A stretch of DNA of 64,000 nt from CAWDMN01 sp963803155 (GTDB taxonomy: Bacteria > Acidobacteriota > Terriglobia > Versatilivoradales > Versatilivoraceae), in the NCBI GenBank assembly GCA_963803155.1, contig CAWDMN010000031.1, forward strand, positions 53,102 to 117,101, in the 5' to 3' direction. The notes under the pieces are model-generated. The model ran no database searches. It had not been told where the DNA came from and saw only the letters and a list, made by a program, of their open reading frames with translations. The position numbers and the translations under genes were made by a program. Positions 44,745 to 54,589 of this stretch are shown one piece after another (the stretch's first letter is position 1; every line of letters starts with the position of its first letter).

Positions 44745-46463
44745 TCACCAGAACAGCCAGTTGAGGAATATAAAAAAGACCGAAATCACTCCTGCCCAAA
44801 AGATCGGGCGTTGCCACCAGACAATTTCTTTCTCCGCGGGAAGATTGATCATGCCATACACGAGCCCTGATAATTCATGGGAAGGTTTTGGTTTGGTGAG
44901 CAGACTCACTACGATCGTGACCAGGAAGCCTACCAGCCAGGACCAGATGAAGCGATACATATTTTCCGCCATGATGCTTGCTTTGGAGGAAAGGGCAACA
45001 ATCTGGACGGCGCCGGGATCCAGCCGAACCCACGTCCAGAGGGCAATCCCGGACAGTGTTCCGGCCAGCAAACCCCAGAATCCACCGGCGGACGTCGTGC
45101 GCCGCCAAAACATACCCAGCACGACCGTCCCGAACAGCGGAATCACAAAAAAACCGAAGAGAGCCTGCACATAATCCATGATGCTGGAGAACTGGATCAC
45201 GGCATAGGCGGTCCCAATGCTGATCAGAACGCCCAGGATTGTGCACCAGCGGCCCATCTTGACAAAATGAGCGTCCTCAGCCTTTCTTTTGAGCAACGGC
45301 CGATAAATATCATAAGTCCAGACTGTGGCAAAGGCGCTCACATTGCCTGCCATGCCCGACATAAAGCCGGCAATCAGAGCTGTAATCCCGAGGCCCAGCA
45401 GGCCAGGTCCACAATAACGCGCCAGCATCAGCGGCAACACTTCGTTATAACTGTGTCCGCCGGTCGCAATGGCAGCGTTCTCCCCCACTAACTTGAAAGG
45501 AAGCACACCCAGCGCCAACAATCCCGGCAGGATGACAATGAAAGGGACCATCATTTTGAATGCCGCGCCGATGATCGGCGCCATTCGGGCGGAACGAAGG
45601 TCCCGCGCGGCCATCACACGCTGTACCACCAGGAAATCGGTCGTCCAATAACCAAATGCCCCGATCAGGCTCAAACCAAAAACAATTCCGGTCCAGTGAA
45701 TTCCCATGGGATTGGCGTCGAAAGAACCCAAAGGTCCCCAAAGATGAGTGAAGTCCTGTCCGGGAAAATTCTTGCTTATCCTTTCCACCAAGCCCCGCCA
45801 GCCGCCCGCTTCCATCAACCCCAAAAGGGGAATCAACAAAGCGCCAGCCCAGATTAGGACGAATTGCAGAACTTCATTGAAAATGGCAGAAAGCAAACCT
45901 CCCAACGCGACATAAACCGCCACGGTCAAGGAGGAGACCCAAATGCTAAAGTGGATGTTCCAGCCGAGCACGACCTTCATGACCAATGCCATCGAGTACA
46001 TGTTCACTCCGCTCATCAGCACCGTCATCAATGCAAATGAAACCGCGGAAAGAATGCGAGTCGATTCACCATAACGCAATTGCAAATAGCCTGGCACGGA
46101 ATGAGTCTGCGAGATGTAATAAAAAGGCATCATCACGAGGCCCAAGAAAAGCATGGCGGGAATGGCGCCGATCCAATACCAGTGCGTGGCTAGAATTCCA
46201 TATTGATAGGCCGCCGCAGCCCAACCCATTAACTCCAGGGATCCCAGGTTGGCGGCCACAAAGCTCAAACCCGCCACCCAGGCGGTCATGTCCCGTCCCG
46301 CCATGAAAAAGCCGCTGCCGGTGCTGGCATGCCGTTTAAGATAAAGTCCTATCGCCAGGACCATCGCAAAATAGATGCCCACCACAAGCATATCCAGACC
46401 GCTCAGGGTGACCAGCCGGGCAGGAAGAGCTTGGCCCATCCACAGCAAAAAAAAAGTTGGCAT
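44745..46463 (-). CDS. Sodium:solute symporter family (SSS) sugar transporter
   Basis: A 572-residue inner-membrane protein with about 14 membrane helices of the SLC5/SSF fold. It shows GRDMTAWVAGLSFVAAN, SLELMGWAAAAYQYG, and YWTTDFLVVQRVMAA followed by the GGHSYNEVLPLML region, typical of the SGLT-like glucose/galactose branch. It probably imports a monosaccharide with sodium, in keeping with the glycosidases in this window. The frame opens at 46475, but there the AAAGG site touches the ATG; the ATG at 46463 gives workable spacing. The N-terminal hydrophobic stretch before the first conserved helix is longer than usual. Confidence 0.88.
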   Translation of the reverse strand: MPTFFLLWMGQALPARLVTLSGLDMLVVGIYFAMVLAIGLYLKRHASTGSGFFMAGRDMTAWVAGLSFVAANLGSLELMGWAAAAYQYGILATHWYWIGAIPAMLFLGLVMMPFYYISQTHSVPGYLQLRYGESTRILSAVSFALMTVLMSGVNMYSMALVMKVVLGWNIHFSIWVSSLTVAVYVALGGLLSAIFNEVLQFVLIWAGALLIPLLGLMEAGGWRGLVERISKNFPGQDFTHLWGPLGSFDANPMGIHWTGIVFGLSLIGAFGYWTTDFLVVQRVMAARDLRSARMAPIIGAAFKMMVPFIVILPGLLALGVLPFKLVGENAAIATGGHSYNEVLPLMLARYCGPGLLGLGITALIAGFMSGMAGNVSAFATVWTYDIYRPLLKRKAEDAHFVKMGRWCTILGVLISIGTAYAVIQFSSIMDYVQALFGFFVIPLFGTVVLGMFWRRTTSAGGFWGLLAGTLSGIALWTWVRLDPGAVQIVALSSKASIMAENMYRFIWSWLVGFLVTIVVSLLTKPKPSHELSGLVYGMINLPAEKEIVWWQRPIFWAGVISVFFIFLNWLFW

Positions 46464-46793
46464 GTGAATTTTCATCCTTTAGGGCATACTGATCATTCGA
46501 ACAATATGGCAACGGATCACGCACTCAGCGAGCAGCTCGGAGACACGCACGGACACTGAATGTATCAGAGAAGCGATTCAATTGCATTTGTCAGCGAAGA
46601 GGCAAATGAAAATTTACTCCGCCGACGGAAAGATGACGACATCCTCTCCTTTTTTCAATTCATCAAGCTTTTAAAAAATAAGCTATAATCTCATTATTCA
46701 ATAGAGCTATTTCCGAAAATCATGACATGGCCGGAAACATGGCCTCAAACGACTATGTCTTCAGTATTATTAAAATGAAGGAGGAGGTGCACG
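46464..46793. other. Divergent intergenic region
   Basis: Holds the start regions of the symporter and the TPR gene. A TATAAT at 46684-46689 is a candidate -10 box for the plus strand, but no matching -35 at the right distance was seen. No gene is recognised. Confidence 0.4.
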
Positions 46794-47258
46794 ATGGCGG
46801 GAAACTCAACCGAAGCCACCTTTAGACAGGGGATAGATTATCTTCGACAAAATCGCTTAGCCGAAGCCGCCAATGCTTTTCGAGCCTCATTCAAGGAGAG
46901 TCCGGACAATCCGCTCTATCTATCTTATTACGGGCTCATCATCGCCCTGGCAGAAAACTGTCTGCAGGATGGCCTCACTTTTTGCCAGGCGGCGATCCAG
47001 CGAGCACCCTTTCAGACGGACCTCTATTTAAATTTGAGCCGTATCTATCAGCACGTTCATCAACGGCAGAAAGCGTTAGAGACTCTGGTTCAAGGAATGT
47101 CATACGATCATAGCCAGAGGCTTCTCCAGGAAATGAGGCGGATGGGAGTTCGCAGGAAACCGTTTTTCACGAAACTTTCCCGCGACAATCCCTTGAATAT
47201 TCTATTGGGCAGACTGACTCATCGGCTGAGAAGGCCGGTGTCTCAAGCCGCCCATTAA
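46794..47258 (+). CDS. TPR-repeat protein
   Basis: A 154-residue soluble protein with two or three tetratricopeptide-like helix pairs (TFRQGIDYLRQNRLAEAANAFRASFKESPDN and QTDLYLNLSRIYQHVHQRQKALETL, given here in part), followed by a basic C-terminal tail. TPRs mediate protein contacts; no partner can be named. The start has an excellent AAGGAGGAGG site. The family D repeats begin about 50 bp after the stop. Confidence 0.75.
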   Translation: MAGNSTEATFRQGIDYLRQNRLAEAANAFRASFKESPDNPLYLSYYGLIIALAENCLQDGLTFCQAAIQRAPFQTDLYLNLSRIYQHVHQRQKALETLVQGMSYDHSQRLLQEMRRMGVRRKPFFTKLSRDNPLNILLGRLTHRLRRPVSQAAH

Positions 47259-47309
47259 ACCATGCAGACGTCCAAATCAGCAAATGCCGGGCAAAGGACT
47301 ACTCAGGCG

Positions 47310-47490
47310 GAGCGGGCACGGCAAAAGAATGAAAAGGGGATGATGGAGGCGGCCTGCCCTCAGGCCGTCTCAGCAAGCTTGGCAAACCCAGACGGGGCGG
47401 AGGGCACGCCGCCTCCATCCACACCATTTTCTAAGGAGCCACTTATGCCAGCACGGCTGGCTCAACAAGACAATGAAAATATTCAACACC
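47310..47490 (+). repeat. Dispersed repeat family D, copies D2 and D3
   Basis: Two joined units. The first, lacking its 5' end, reads NEKGMMEAACPQAVSASLA in the same frame as copy D7. It contains the hairpin GGCCTG-CCCT-CAGGCC. The second has TAAGGAGC, then ATG at 47444 opening MPARLAQQDNEN. The rest of 47490-47860 holds a long GC-rich imperfect palindrome bounded by CCCCTCATCCGGTC and GACCGGGTGAGGGG, with no gene. Confidence 0.75.
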
Positions 47491-47860
47491 CCCTCATCCG
47501 GTCCTTTCCGCTAAAGGCGGATCGGACCATCCGCCATAGGCGGACATGCATCCAAGCACAGCCCTCGCCCCGCATCAGCGGGGAGAGGGCTGAAAGCACT
47601 GCTTTCAGGCAGCAGACGGACCGGGTGAGGGGCGATTTGGGCACGCCCGCTACCATCGTCATGCATTCGGCAGCGATTTTCTGGGGAGGCTCGCCTGGCA
47701 TGGCAATCCACGAAGGGTGCCTTCGTCCCACTCGCGCGTTCCAACTTCGCTGCATATTTTCATCGGCTTGTGTCGACGGATGCACAATCTTGGCGAAGCC
47801 CTCAGAATTGGCATAGCGGCGGGCTGTCGATTCCAGCGCCAGGACAACTCCAACCACTGA

Positions 47861-49153
47861 TTATTCTAAGATGGCAGCCGCGGCCAGCGTTTTGAAGACA
47901 TTGGCCTCTTCCCCATCACCGCCACTGTTGCGTTGAATCAGGAACACTCCCACCAAGTCTTTTTTTGGATCAATCCAACCCTCAGTTCCAAAAGCCCCGC
48001 CATGTCCGAAGGTTCCCATCGACTGGTATTGTAGAGTGCCGATGGGATCCTTTACGACGGTCCAAGCCAGACCATATCCCCTCCCCGGAGAATGGCCGGC
48101 GGGATCGATGGAGCCGGTATGCAGTTCAGTCATAACCTCGACTCCAGCCCGAGAGAGGAGCCGTTTTCCATTATAAGTTCCCCCATTCAGCATCATCTGG
48201 TAGAAGGCGAATAGATCGGTGGCGGTAGAACACAAGGCATATTCCGGCCCGGAATACCTGGCTCCCTTGCGGAACAGGGCTGGATCACCCGCCAATATTT
48301 CACGATCGGATTTCTTCAGCTTCCCATCTTTTAATTCGTACACCATGGCCACTCGGTCCACTTTATTGGCGGGAGGGAAAATGAAGCTGTCCTTCATACC
48401 CAGCGGCTGCAGAATCCGTTCCTCCAAATATTTCTCAAAAGGAAGCCCGGCGACTACTTCGACGATGCGCCCCAAGGTGGCAATCCCCGGATTGCTGTAT
48501 TGCCAGCGGGTTCCCGGCTCAAATTCAAGCGGCTGCTGAGAGTAGAGATTCACCGCTTCGGCCAGTGTCAGGTGCATTTTAGAAAGCAGATTATCAGCTC
48601 CGGCCGGAGGCCCCGAGGCCATGCCTGAGGTATGAGTGAGCAAATCCCGCAAGGTGATACGCCGCGCTGGATGGACCTGTTTACGCTCCTTGTCAGTGGC
48701 GCCCGGTTCGTTCAGCCACAATCCTTTGAACTCGGGAAGATATTTTTCCACTGGATCGCTCAAGACCACTTTCCCTTCCTCCACCAGCATCATCAAGGCA
48801 ACAGCGGTGAAGGGTTTGGTCATCGACATGATCTGGAAAATAGAATCGGTTCGCATGGGTGCTTTTGAGTCCAGGTTTTGAACTCCAACCGCCTCCAGAC
48901 TGGCCACAACTCCGTGCCGGGCCACCAAGGTGACTGCACCAGCGATCGTCCCCTTCTCCACATAGAATTTCATTCGCGCGGGGATTCGCCCAAGACGTTC
49001 GGAATCCATCCCGGCTTTGGTTGGATTCAGCGGAACGGTTTGGGCTTGAGCACTGATCCCGGCTAGAAGGACGATGCAAATGGATGCCGCCCCGATTTTT
49101 GAAGCTACCTGGATGAAAAATCGAAACAGTTTCAGAGGAAATCCGATGTACAT
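47861..49153 (-). CDS. Exported serine hydrolase (beta-lactamase class C / S12 family)
   Basis: A 430-residue exported enzyme. The signal peptide ends near AGISAQAQ (residue about 37). The nucleophile motif SxxK is SMTK near residue 109, the second motif is YSN (in RWQYSNPGIATLG), and the third is HGG in FGHGGAFGTEGW. This is the layout of class C beta-lactamase-like esterases and D-amino-peptidases; most such genes in environmental bacteria are esterases or peptidoglycan enzymes rather than resistance factors. The start follows AAGGAG. It lies 30 bp upstream of coaD on the same strand. Confidence 0.88.
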   Translation of the reverse strand: MYIGFPLKLFRFFIQVASKIGAASICIVLLAGISAQAQTVPLNPTKAGMDSERLGRIPARMKFYVEKGTIAGAVTLVARHGVVASLEAVGVQNLDSKAPMRTDSIFQIMSMTKPFTAVALMMLVEEGKVVLSDPVEKYLPEFKGLWLNEPGATDKERKQVHPARRITLRDLLTHTSGMASGPPAGADNLLSKMHLTLAEAVNLYSQQPLEFEPGTRWQYSNPGIATLGRIVEVVAGLPFEKYLEERILQPLGMKDSFIFPPANKVDRVAMVYELKDGKLKKSDREILAGDPALFRKGARYSGPEYALCSTATDLFAFYQMMLNGGTYNGKRLLSRAGVEVMTELHTGSIDPAGHSPGRGYGLAWTVVKDPIGTLQYQSMGTFGHGGAFGTEGWIDPKKDLVGVFLIQRNSGGDGEEANVFKTLAAAAILE

Positions 49154-49183
49154 GAGCTTTCTCCTTAGGACACCAACTGGGAA

Positions 49184-49672
49184 TTATTTTTGCATTTTTT
49201 CGGCGAGTTTTTTCGCCACAAAGACGGGAACCAGACCGTCCACGGATCCTCCCACCCGGCATATATGCTTGACGAGCCGAGAACTGAGGTAGGTATAGGC
49301 TTCAGCGGGCATCATGAAAACCGTTTCAATTCGCGACTCCAAACGGCGATTCATCAAAGCCATTTGCAATTCATATTCATAATCGGAGATTGCCCGAATT
49401 CCACGAATCAAGGCTTGGGCATTCTGCCGGATGGCATATTCAACGAGCAAACCGTCAAAACTGTCCACTCGCACACCAGGGTAATCCTTTCCCAGGGCTT
49501 GGCCAATCATCTCCAGCCGTTCTTTCAAGGAAAACAGAGGTTCCTTTTCTGGATTGTGGAGGATGGCGACAATGAGCTCATCGAATAATTTGATCCCTCG
49601 TTGAATAATATCCAGGTGCCCATTGGTGATTGGATCAAAAGTGCCTGGATAAATGGCAATGGTTTTGGACAT
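49184..49672 (-). CDS. coaD: Pantetheine-phosphate adenylyltransferase
   Basis: A 162-residue enzyme, the normal length, that transfers AMP from ATP to 4'-phosphopantetheine in coenzyme A synthesis. The nucleotidyltransferase motif is GTFDPITNGHLDI, followed by RGIRAISDYEYELQMALMNR and YLSSRLVKHI. The ATG at 49672 has AAAGGAAAC upstream; a longer frame to 49774 would overlap rsmD. It follows rsmD by 23 bp, a common bacterial gene pair. Confidence 0.96.
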   Translation of the reverse strand: MSKTIAIYPGTFDPITNGHLDIIQRGIKLFDELIVAILHNPEKEPLFSLKERLEMIGQALGKDYPGVRVDSFDGLLVEYAIRQNAQALIRGIRAISDYEYELQMALMNRRLESRIETVFMMPAEAYTYLSSRLVKHICRVGGSVDGLVPVFVAKKLAEKMQK

Positions 49673-49695
49673 ATCGTTTCCTTTGGCTGGACGGA

Positions 49696-50259
49696 CTACA
49701 CCATATTCAAAAGGCTCAAAATGCTGTCTCCCTGCCGGACTTCTCGAAAGCGCTCCAATCCCGTGCTTTCCCATTCCGGAGCGGCATGCTTGGAATGTTC
49801 CGCGATTATCATGCCACCCGCCGCAACGAGTTCCAACTCTTTTAATCGCTGGAATACCTTACGGTACTGGGCAACTTCACGATAAGGCGGATCCAAAAAG
49901 ACTATATCAAACTTGAGTCCGGCCTGTTGTAGAATTTTCAAACCGGTATCAACCGCACAATTCAACAATTGAACGCGCGAAGATTCCTCCAGCCCAAGCG
50001 TCGCTAGATTTTCGCGAATGATCCGACAGGCTTTGCCGGAGGATTCTATGAAAACCACGCCGCTCGAGCCACGGCTGACGGCCTCAATGCCTATGTTGCC
50101 ACTGCCGGCAAAACAGTCCAGAAAAGTGGCACCCTGAATTCGTCTCTGCAGCAGATTGAAGAGAGTCTCTTTAAGCCGATCGCTGGTGGGGCGGGTCGCC
50201 TGCCCTTCCAGCGTCTTGATCACCCGGCTGCGGAATGTCCCCGCAATGATTCGTACCAT
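49696..50259 (-). CDS. rsmD: 16S rRNA (guanine(966)-N(2))-methyltransferase
   Basis: A 187-residue S-adenosylmethionine-dependent methyltransferase. It has the RsmD opening MVRIIAGTFRSRVI, TRPTSDRLKETLFN, the cofactor motif FLDCFAGSGNIGIEA, and the catalytic DPPY. It modifies G966 of 16S rRNA during small-subunit assembly. It sits between recG and coaD on the same strand, in the standard order seen in many phyla. Confidence 0.95.
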   Translation of the reverse strand: MVRIIAGTFRSRVIKTLEGQATRPTSDRLKETLFNLLQRRIQGATFLDCFAGSGNIGIEAVSRGSSGVVFIESSGKACRIIRENLATLGLEESSRVQLLNCAVDTGLKILQQAGLKFDIVFLDPPYREVAQYRKVFQRLKELELVAAGGMIIAEHSKHAAPEWESTGLERFREVRQGDSILSLLNMV

Positions 50260-50307
50260 ATCAATTCTCCGCCCCTATTCCCTCCACCAAGTACCGAATC
50301 TCAACAT

Positions 50308-52416
50308 TCATCCCACGGCCACCAAACCATATCTTCGCTGCCAGCTGCTTTTCAACAGACTCAGGAACCGCCGGAATTCCTCCGGGGACTCTGGCTGATC
50401 GACATAGGACATGGCTTCCTGACGGGCCTCTTCCAGAAGCACGCCATCCCTGAGAATATTGGCCACTTTCAGCGATGGAAGTCCGGATTGGCGGGTGCCG
50501 AAAAATTCCCCCGGCCCTCTCAATTCGAGATCTTTTTCGGCAATCTTAAATCCATCCTGAGTCTCCACCATGCATTCCAAGCGCTGGCGCGCCTCTTCGG
50601 AAAATTTGTCCGCGCACATTAACAGCGCGTAAGATTTTGCGCTGCCGCGGCCGACCCGGCCTCGAAGCTGATGCAATTGAGACAGACCAAATCGTTCGGC
50701 GTGCTCCACAATCATCACACTCGCATTAGAGACGTCCACTCCCACTTCCACTACCGTGGTAGCCACCAAGATCTTGGTTTCACCCGCATGGAAGCGCGCC
50801 ATGGCTGCTTCTTTTTCTTCGCTTTTCATTCTGCCGTGCAGCAGGTCCGACGGAATGTCGGGGAATATGTCGCGGGCCAAATGCTCGAAAGTCTCGCAGG
50901 CGGCACGCAAATCGATTTTTTCGGACTCTTCCACCAAAGGACATACCACATATACTTGGCGCCCTTCGAGAATCTGCTCCCGAACAAACTTATAAGCCTT
51001 GGCACGGTCAGACTCCCGGATCATCTTCGTGACAATAGGAGAACGATGGGGGGGAAGTTCATCGATGACGGAAACATCCAAATCCCCATACAGCGTCATT
51101 GCCAAAGTGCGTGGGATAGGGGTTGCAGTCATTACGAGCGTATGGGGGTGTTCGCCCTTTTTCATCATCTGATATCGTTGCATGACTCCAAAACGATGCT
51201 GTTCATCGATCATCACAAGCCCCAACCGCGAAAAAAATACATCCGATTCGAGCAGGGCATGAGTCCCAATCACGATCGGCAATTCCCCGCGAGAAAGTCT
51301 CTGGAGCAAGGCGGTCCGTTCGGCTTTCTTCAATCCGCTTTTCAACAAACCCACTTCATAACGATTGTTTCGGTAAATCCGGCGAGTATTGAAATAATGC
51401 TGTTCCGCCAGGATTTCCGTGGGGGCGAGCAATGCCACTTGATAATTGTTTTCAATGGCCACGGCGCCGGCTTCCAGGGCCACAATGGTCTTGCCGCAAC
51501 CGACATCTCCCTGCAAAAGCCGATTCATCGGCACTGGCCGGCACAAATCGTCCACGATTTCTTTCAGAACCCGCTTTTGTGCGTTGGTGGGATGAAAAGG
51601 AAGAATCCGTTTCACTGCCTCGCGGATGGCCGGGTTGATTTCAAAGGCCAAACCCATAAACGTGCGGGCCTGTCTCCGTTTTAAGGCCAACCCTACTTCA
51701 AGAAAAAACAGCTCCTCAAAAATGAGTCGCATCAAGGCAGGAGTGCGATGATCTGCCAGAAGGTCGAGATTGGTATCTGGGGATGGAAAATGAGCTTCGA
51801 AAAATGCCTGTCGGCGCGGCATCAGCGCTCGTTTTGACAAAACTTGTCCGGGCAAGGTCTCCGGCAAAGACTCCAATGCTCCGAGCGTTTGGAATATGAT
51901 TCGCCGGAAAAATCGCGAACTGCAGCCATGAATCGCCTCATATACCGGGACAATCCGATTCATCTCCATTGAATCCTGGCTGCCCTCTTCCTCGGCGAGG
52001 ATTTCGTACTCCGGATTGATAACCGTAAAGCGGCCGCCGGCATAAGGGTCCCGGTCAAATTTGCCGTAAAAGATTACCTGCTGCCCGGGCTTGAAGATTT
52101 TTCTCCGCTCCAGGTAATCGGCATTGAACCACTTGGCATGCACGACTCCGCTCTCATCGCGTGCGGCCACTTCAAAGATCCTCATCCGGCTTTTTTTTGT
52201 GATCACCAGACCGGACACTAAAATATGCACGAGGATGGAAGTCTTCTCACCCGGAACGAGTTCATTCACCTTCCGAAAGTTAGTCCGGTCTTCATAGCGG
52301 TAAGGGAGGTTGTAAAGCAGATCTTCCAGCGTGAAGATGCTTTGAGTCGCCAAGTCATCAGCTCTTTTGGGCCCAACGCCATGGAGGTATTGAACAGGAG
52401 TGGATAATTCGAACAT
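50308..52416 (-). CDS. recG: ATP-dependent DNA helicase RecG
   Basis: A 702-residue superfamily 2 helicase that rewinds and regresses stalled forks and branch-migrates Holliday junctions. The N-terminal wedge/OB domain begins VQYLHGVGPKRADDL; the helicase motifs include LLQGDVGCGKT (about residue 305), MIDEQHRFG and MTATPIPRTLAM; the C-terminal part has QLRGRVGRG and the TRB motif region (FFGTRQSGLP). The frame is open to 52470 through a TTG, but the ATG at 52416 matches the family N terminus. It is upstream of rsmD by 48 bp. Confidence 0.96.
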   Translation of the reverse strand: MFELSTPVQYLHGVGPKRADDLATQSIFTLEDLLYNLPYRYEDRTNFRKVNELVPGEKTSILVHILVSGLVITKKSRMRIFEVAARDESGVVHAKWFNADYLERRKIFKPGQQVIFYGKFDRDPYAGGRFTVINPEYEILAEEEGSQDSMEMNRIVPVYEAIHGCSSRFFRRIIFQTLGALESLPETLPGQVLSKRALMPRRQAFFEAHFPSPDTNLDLLADHRTPALMRLIFEELFFLEVGLALKRRQARTFMGLAFEINPAIREAVKRILPFHPTNAQKRVLKEIVDDLCRPVPMNRLLQGDVGCGKTIVALEAGAVAIENNYQVALLAPTEILAEQHYFNTRRIYRNNRYEVGLLKSGLKKAERTALLQRLSRGELPIVIGTHALLESDVFFSRLGLVMIDEQHRFGVMQRYQMMKKGEHPHTLVMTATPIPRTLAMTLYGDLDVSVIDELPPHRSPIVTKMIRESDRAKAYKFVREQILEGRQVYVVCPLVEESEKIDLRAACETFEHLARDIFPDIPSDLLHGRMKSEEKEAAMARFHAGETKILVATTVVEVGVDVSNASVMIVEHAERFGLSQLHQLRGRVGRGSAKSYALLMCADKFSEEARQRLECMVETQDGFKIAEKDLELRGPGEFFGTRQSGLPSLKVANILRDGVLLEEARQEAMSYVDQPESPEEFRRFLSLLKSSWQRRYGLVAVG

Positions 52417-52640
52417 GGCTGCACTGCTTGGCTGTTTGCGAAAAGTAAGTTGATGGGCGCCTAATTTCAAAGCTGCGCCCAGGGTCAGACATCAGGTATT
52501 CAAAGACAGTTTAGTGCTGCGCAGTCTTCAAAAGATCGAAGGGACTGATCTCTTTCCAGGCTCGTGGAATCTCCAACGAAAAGAGGCGCCGTTCCAGCTC
52601 ATCGCGAGCTCATCGTTTGAAAGAAGTCCAAGTTCCGGCA

Positions 52641-53757
52641 CTACTTCGCCATCACTGGATTTTGCGCATTCCGGCGCGAAACCAGAAAGGCTTTAATAAA
52701 CGAGTCCAGATCGCCATCGAGCACTCTGTCCACGTCCCCAATTTCCAGTTTCGTGCGATGGTCTTTAGCCAATCGGTAAGGATGCAGGACATAGGAACGG
52801 ATTTGGCTGCCCCAGGCAATATCCATTTTGGCATCCTCGATCGCCTTGGATTCCGCCCGTTTCTTTTCCATTTCCATTTCATAAAGTCTAGAACGCAACA
52901 CCTTCATGGCCATGGATCGGTTCTTATGCTGGGAGCGTTCATTTTGACAAGCCACCACAATTCCCGTGGGAAGATGGGTAATCCGCACCGCGGAATCCGT
53001 GGTGTTAATATGCTGACCTCCCGCCCCCGTGGAGCGATAGGTGTCCACCCGCAGATCCTTTTCTTCCACGACGATATCGATATCGTCATCAAGCTCGGGA
53101 TAAACGAAGACCGAGGCAAAAGAAGTATGACGCCGTTTGTTGGCATCGAAGGGAGAAATCCGCACCAGGCGGTGAACTCCGATCTCCGGGATCAGCAGTC
53201 CGTAGGCATTGAAACCTTTGATGACGATGGTAACTGACTTGATTCCCGCTTCTTCTCCCGCCTGATATTCGATCATCTCCGTCTTGAAACCATGGCGCTC
53301 CGCCCAGCGCATGTACATCCGCAACAACATTTCCGCCCAATCTTGTGACTCAGTGCCCCCGGCCCCCGGATGAATGGTCAAAAAAGCGTTAGCCTGATCG
53401 TTTTCTCCCGAAAGCAAAGTCGCCGTCTCAATCTCAGTCAGTTCCCGATCGAGTCTCGTGACTTCCTGGCGCAAATCCTGCAGAACGTCTTCCCCCTCCG
53501 TGGCGAGCTCAAAAAAGGCTTCAATATCGCTTACGGCCCGATCCAATCGGGAATCCAAGGCTATGGCTTCTTCCAGTTGTTTGCGCCGCTGCAAGATTTT
53601 TTGAGATTCGGTCTGATCATTCCAAAAGGCCGGGTTCATGATGTGTTCTTCGAGGCGGGCTAATTCCTGTTTCTTGGTGGGAACGTCAAAGATACCTCCG
53701 AATATCTTGAATGCGGACCTTCAGGGGCTGAAAGTCCCGGCTTAAATCCTCCAACAT
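52641..53757 (-). CDS. prfB: Peptide chain release factor 2, with programmed +1 frameshift
   Basis: A 371-residue RF2 when decoded through its frameshift. The first 23 codons start at ATG 53757 (MLEDLSRDFQ..DIRRYL) and reach an in-frame UGA at 53686-53688. The site reads CGGAGG-TAT-CTT-TGA-C, the canonical RF2 slip sequence with an internal Shine-Dalgarno; a +1 slip on CTT continues as DVPTKKQELARL and then the main frame. Later motifs are the SPF recognition tripeptide (RISPFDANKR) and the GGQ motif (GAGGQHINTTDSAVR, about residue 249). RF2 ends translation at UGA and UAA; low RF2 favours the slip, giving autoregulation. A caller that ignores the slip would start wrongly at 53639. Confidence 0.95.
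53685..53700 (-). promoter_or_regulatory. prfB: RF2 programmed +1 frameshift site
   Basis: On the minus strand the order is CGGAGG (Shine-Dalgarno-like), TAT, CTT, TGA, C. The spacing between the GGAGG and the CTT-TGA slip codon matches the Escherichia coli site. The 5' frame is set by ATG 53757 and the 3' frame by GAC at 53685-53687. Confidence 0.93.
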
Positions 53758-53880
53758 AAAACTCCTCCCGGCAAGATGATTATCCCCAATTCGCCACCGC
53801 CATATGTAAATGACAGAATACGAGGATCGGCCCTAATTGTATCACAATCGCTCTGATCTTCCCCCGTGTTTATCCTGAAA

Positions 53881-54018
53881 AGGGTGTAATTCGAAGTGCG
53901 ACAGGGTGAACCAAATCGCATTGAAAGGCTGATCTGAGCAATCGCCGGGAGGCTCGCCCTCCCGTGCATTCCATGGCTAGGCGCACTCTTTATCCTGTCA
54001 CACTTTGAATTACACCCT
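53881..54018. mobile_element. Miniature inverted-repeat element, family A, copy 2 (138 bp)
   Basis: Ends AGGGTGTAATTCGAAGTGCG.. and ..CACTTTGAATTACACCCT form about 23-bp terminal inverted repeats with two mismatches. It is flanked by CCTGAA at 53874-53879 and 54019-54024. The inside contains GGGAGGCTCGCCCTCCC. It matches copy 1 (8115-8271) in its ends and, inverted, in part of its interior. Confidence 0.78.
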
Positions 54019-54232
54019 CCTGAATCTCGATCCGCGAGGCACATGATTGTTCCCCCGTTTGCTTTTGGCCTTGTCACATCGGCATTTTCGACGAGGACGC
54101 CTGTCACGCAAGCGCCCTGCCCATAGTTCCTCCAATGGAGGCATACAGACCAGCCTTTCCTCTGTCACTTTTGTGCGCATCGCAACTCTGTTGATTTGTA
54201 AAAAAGGCAATGATAAGGTGGAGCTGCTTTTG

Positions 54233-54505
54233 ATGATTGTGGAGGATGACGAGCCTCACATGGAAGATGATTCAATTGAATTGGAAAAATGCCGGCAGGC
54301 CATTGCTTCCATCAAACAAACCCTGCATGACAAACCCGATTTAGCCATTGCACGCTATGATTTGGGAATGCTCTATTTGAAGACAGGCGATCGCGGCGCC
54401 GCCATCCAACAATACCGGCAACTCATGAAGTACGATCAAGCTATTGCTCAAAAACTGCTGGAGCAGATTTTTCCTTCGCGTGGGGAGTCACCTCGGGGGA
54501 ATTGA
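54233..54505 (+). CDS. Small TPR-like protein
   Basis: A 90-residue acidic protein. It has an acidic start (MIVEDDEPHMEDDSIE), a helix, then one TPR-like helix pair (AIARYDLGMLYLKTGDRGAAIQQYRQLM). The frame is open back to 54047, but the sequence before 54233 is basic and unlike coding DNA, part of it abutting the family A element. GGTGGAG lies ahead of the chosen ATG; ATG at 54260 is a second option. Function unknown beyond likely protein binding. An intrinsic terminator follows. Confidence 0.65.
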   Translation: MIVEDDEPHMEDDSIELEKCRQAIASIKQTLHDKPDLAIARYDLGMLYLKTGDRGAAIQQYRQLMKYDQAIAQKLLEQIFPSRGESPRGN

Positions 54506-54536
54506 TTCCATGGCAAACCAATATTGGCAGTAATAG

Positions 54537-54563
54537 GGGGCCACGACAAGAGGCCCTTTTTTT
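54537..54563 (+). terminator. Intrinsic terminator after the small TPR gene
   Basis: GGGCC at 54538-54542 pairs with GGCCC at 54552-54556 and is followed by seven T residues, 30 bases after the stop codon. Confidence 0.75.
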
Positions 54564-54589
54564 GGGGCAGAGCCTATTCAGCGCGGCAA

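Noticed and set aside
46684..46689. Promoter for the TPR gene based on TATAAT
   Set aside because: No -35 element at a suitable distance; left only as a note in the intergenic entry.
47262..47816. 184-codon frame after the TPR gene
   Set aside because: It is made of family D repeats and a GC-rich palindrome; the protein similarity is only to other copies of the repeat.
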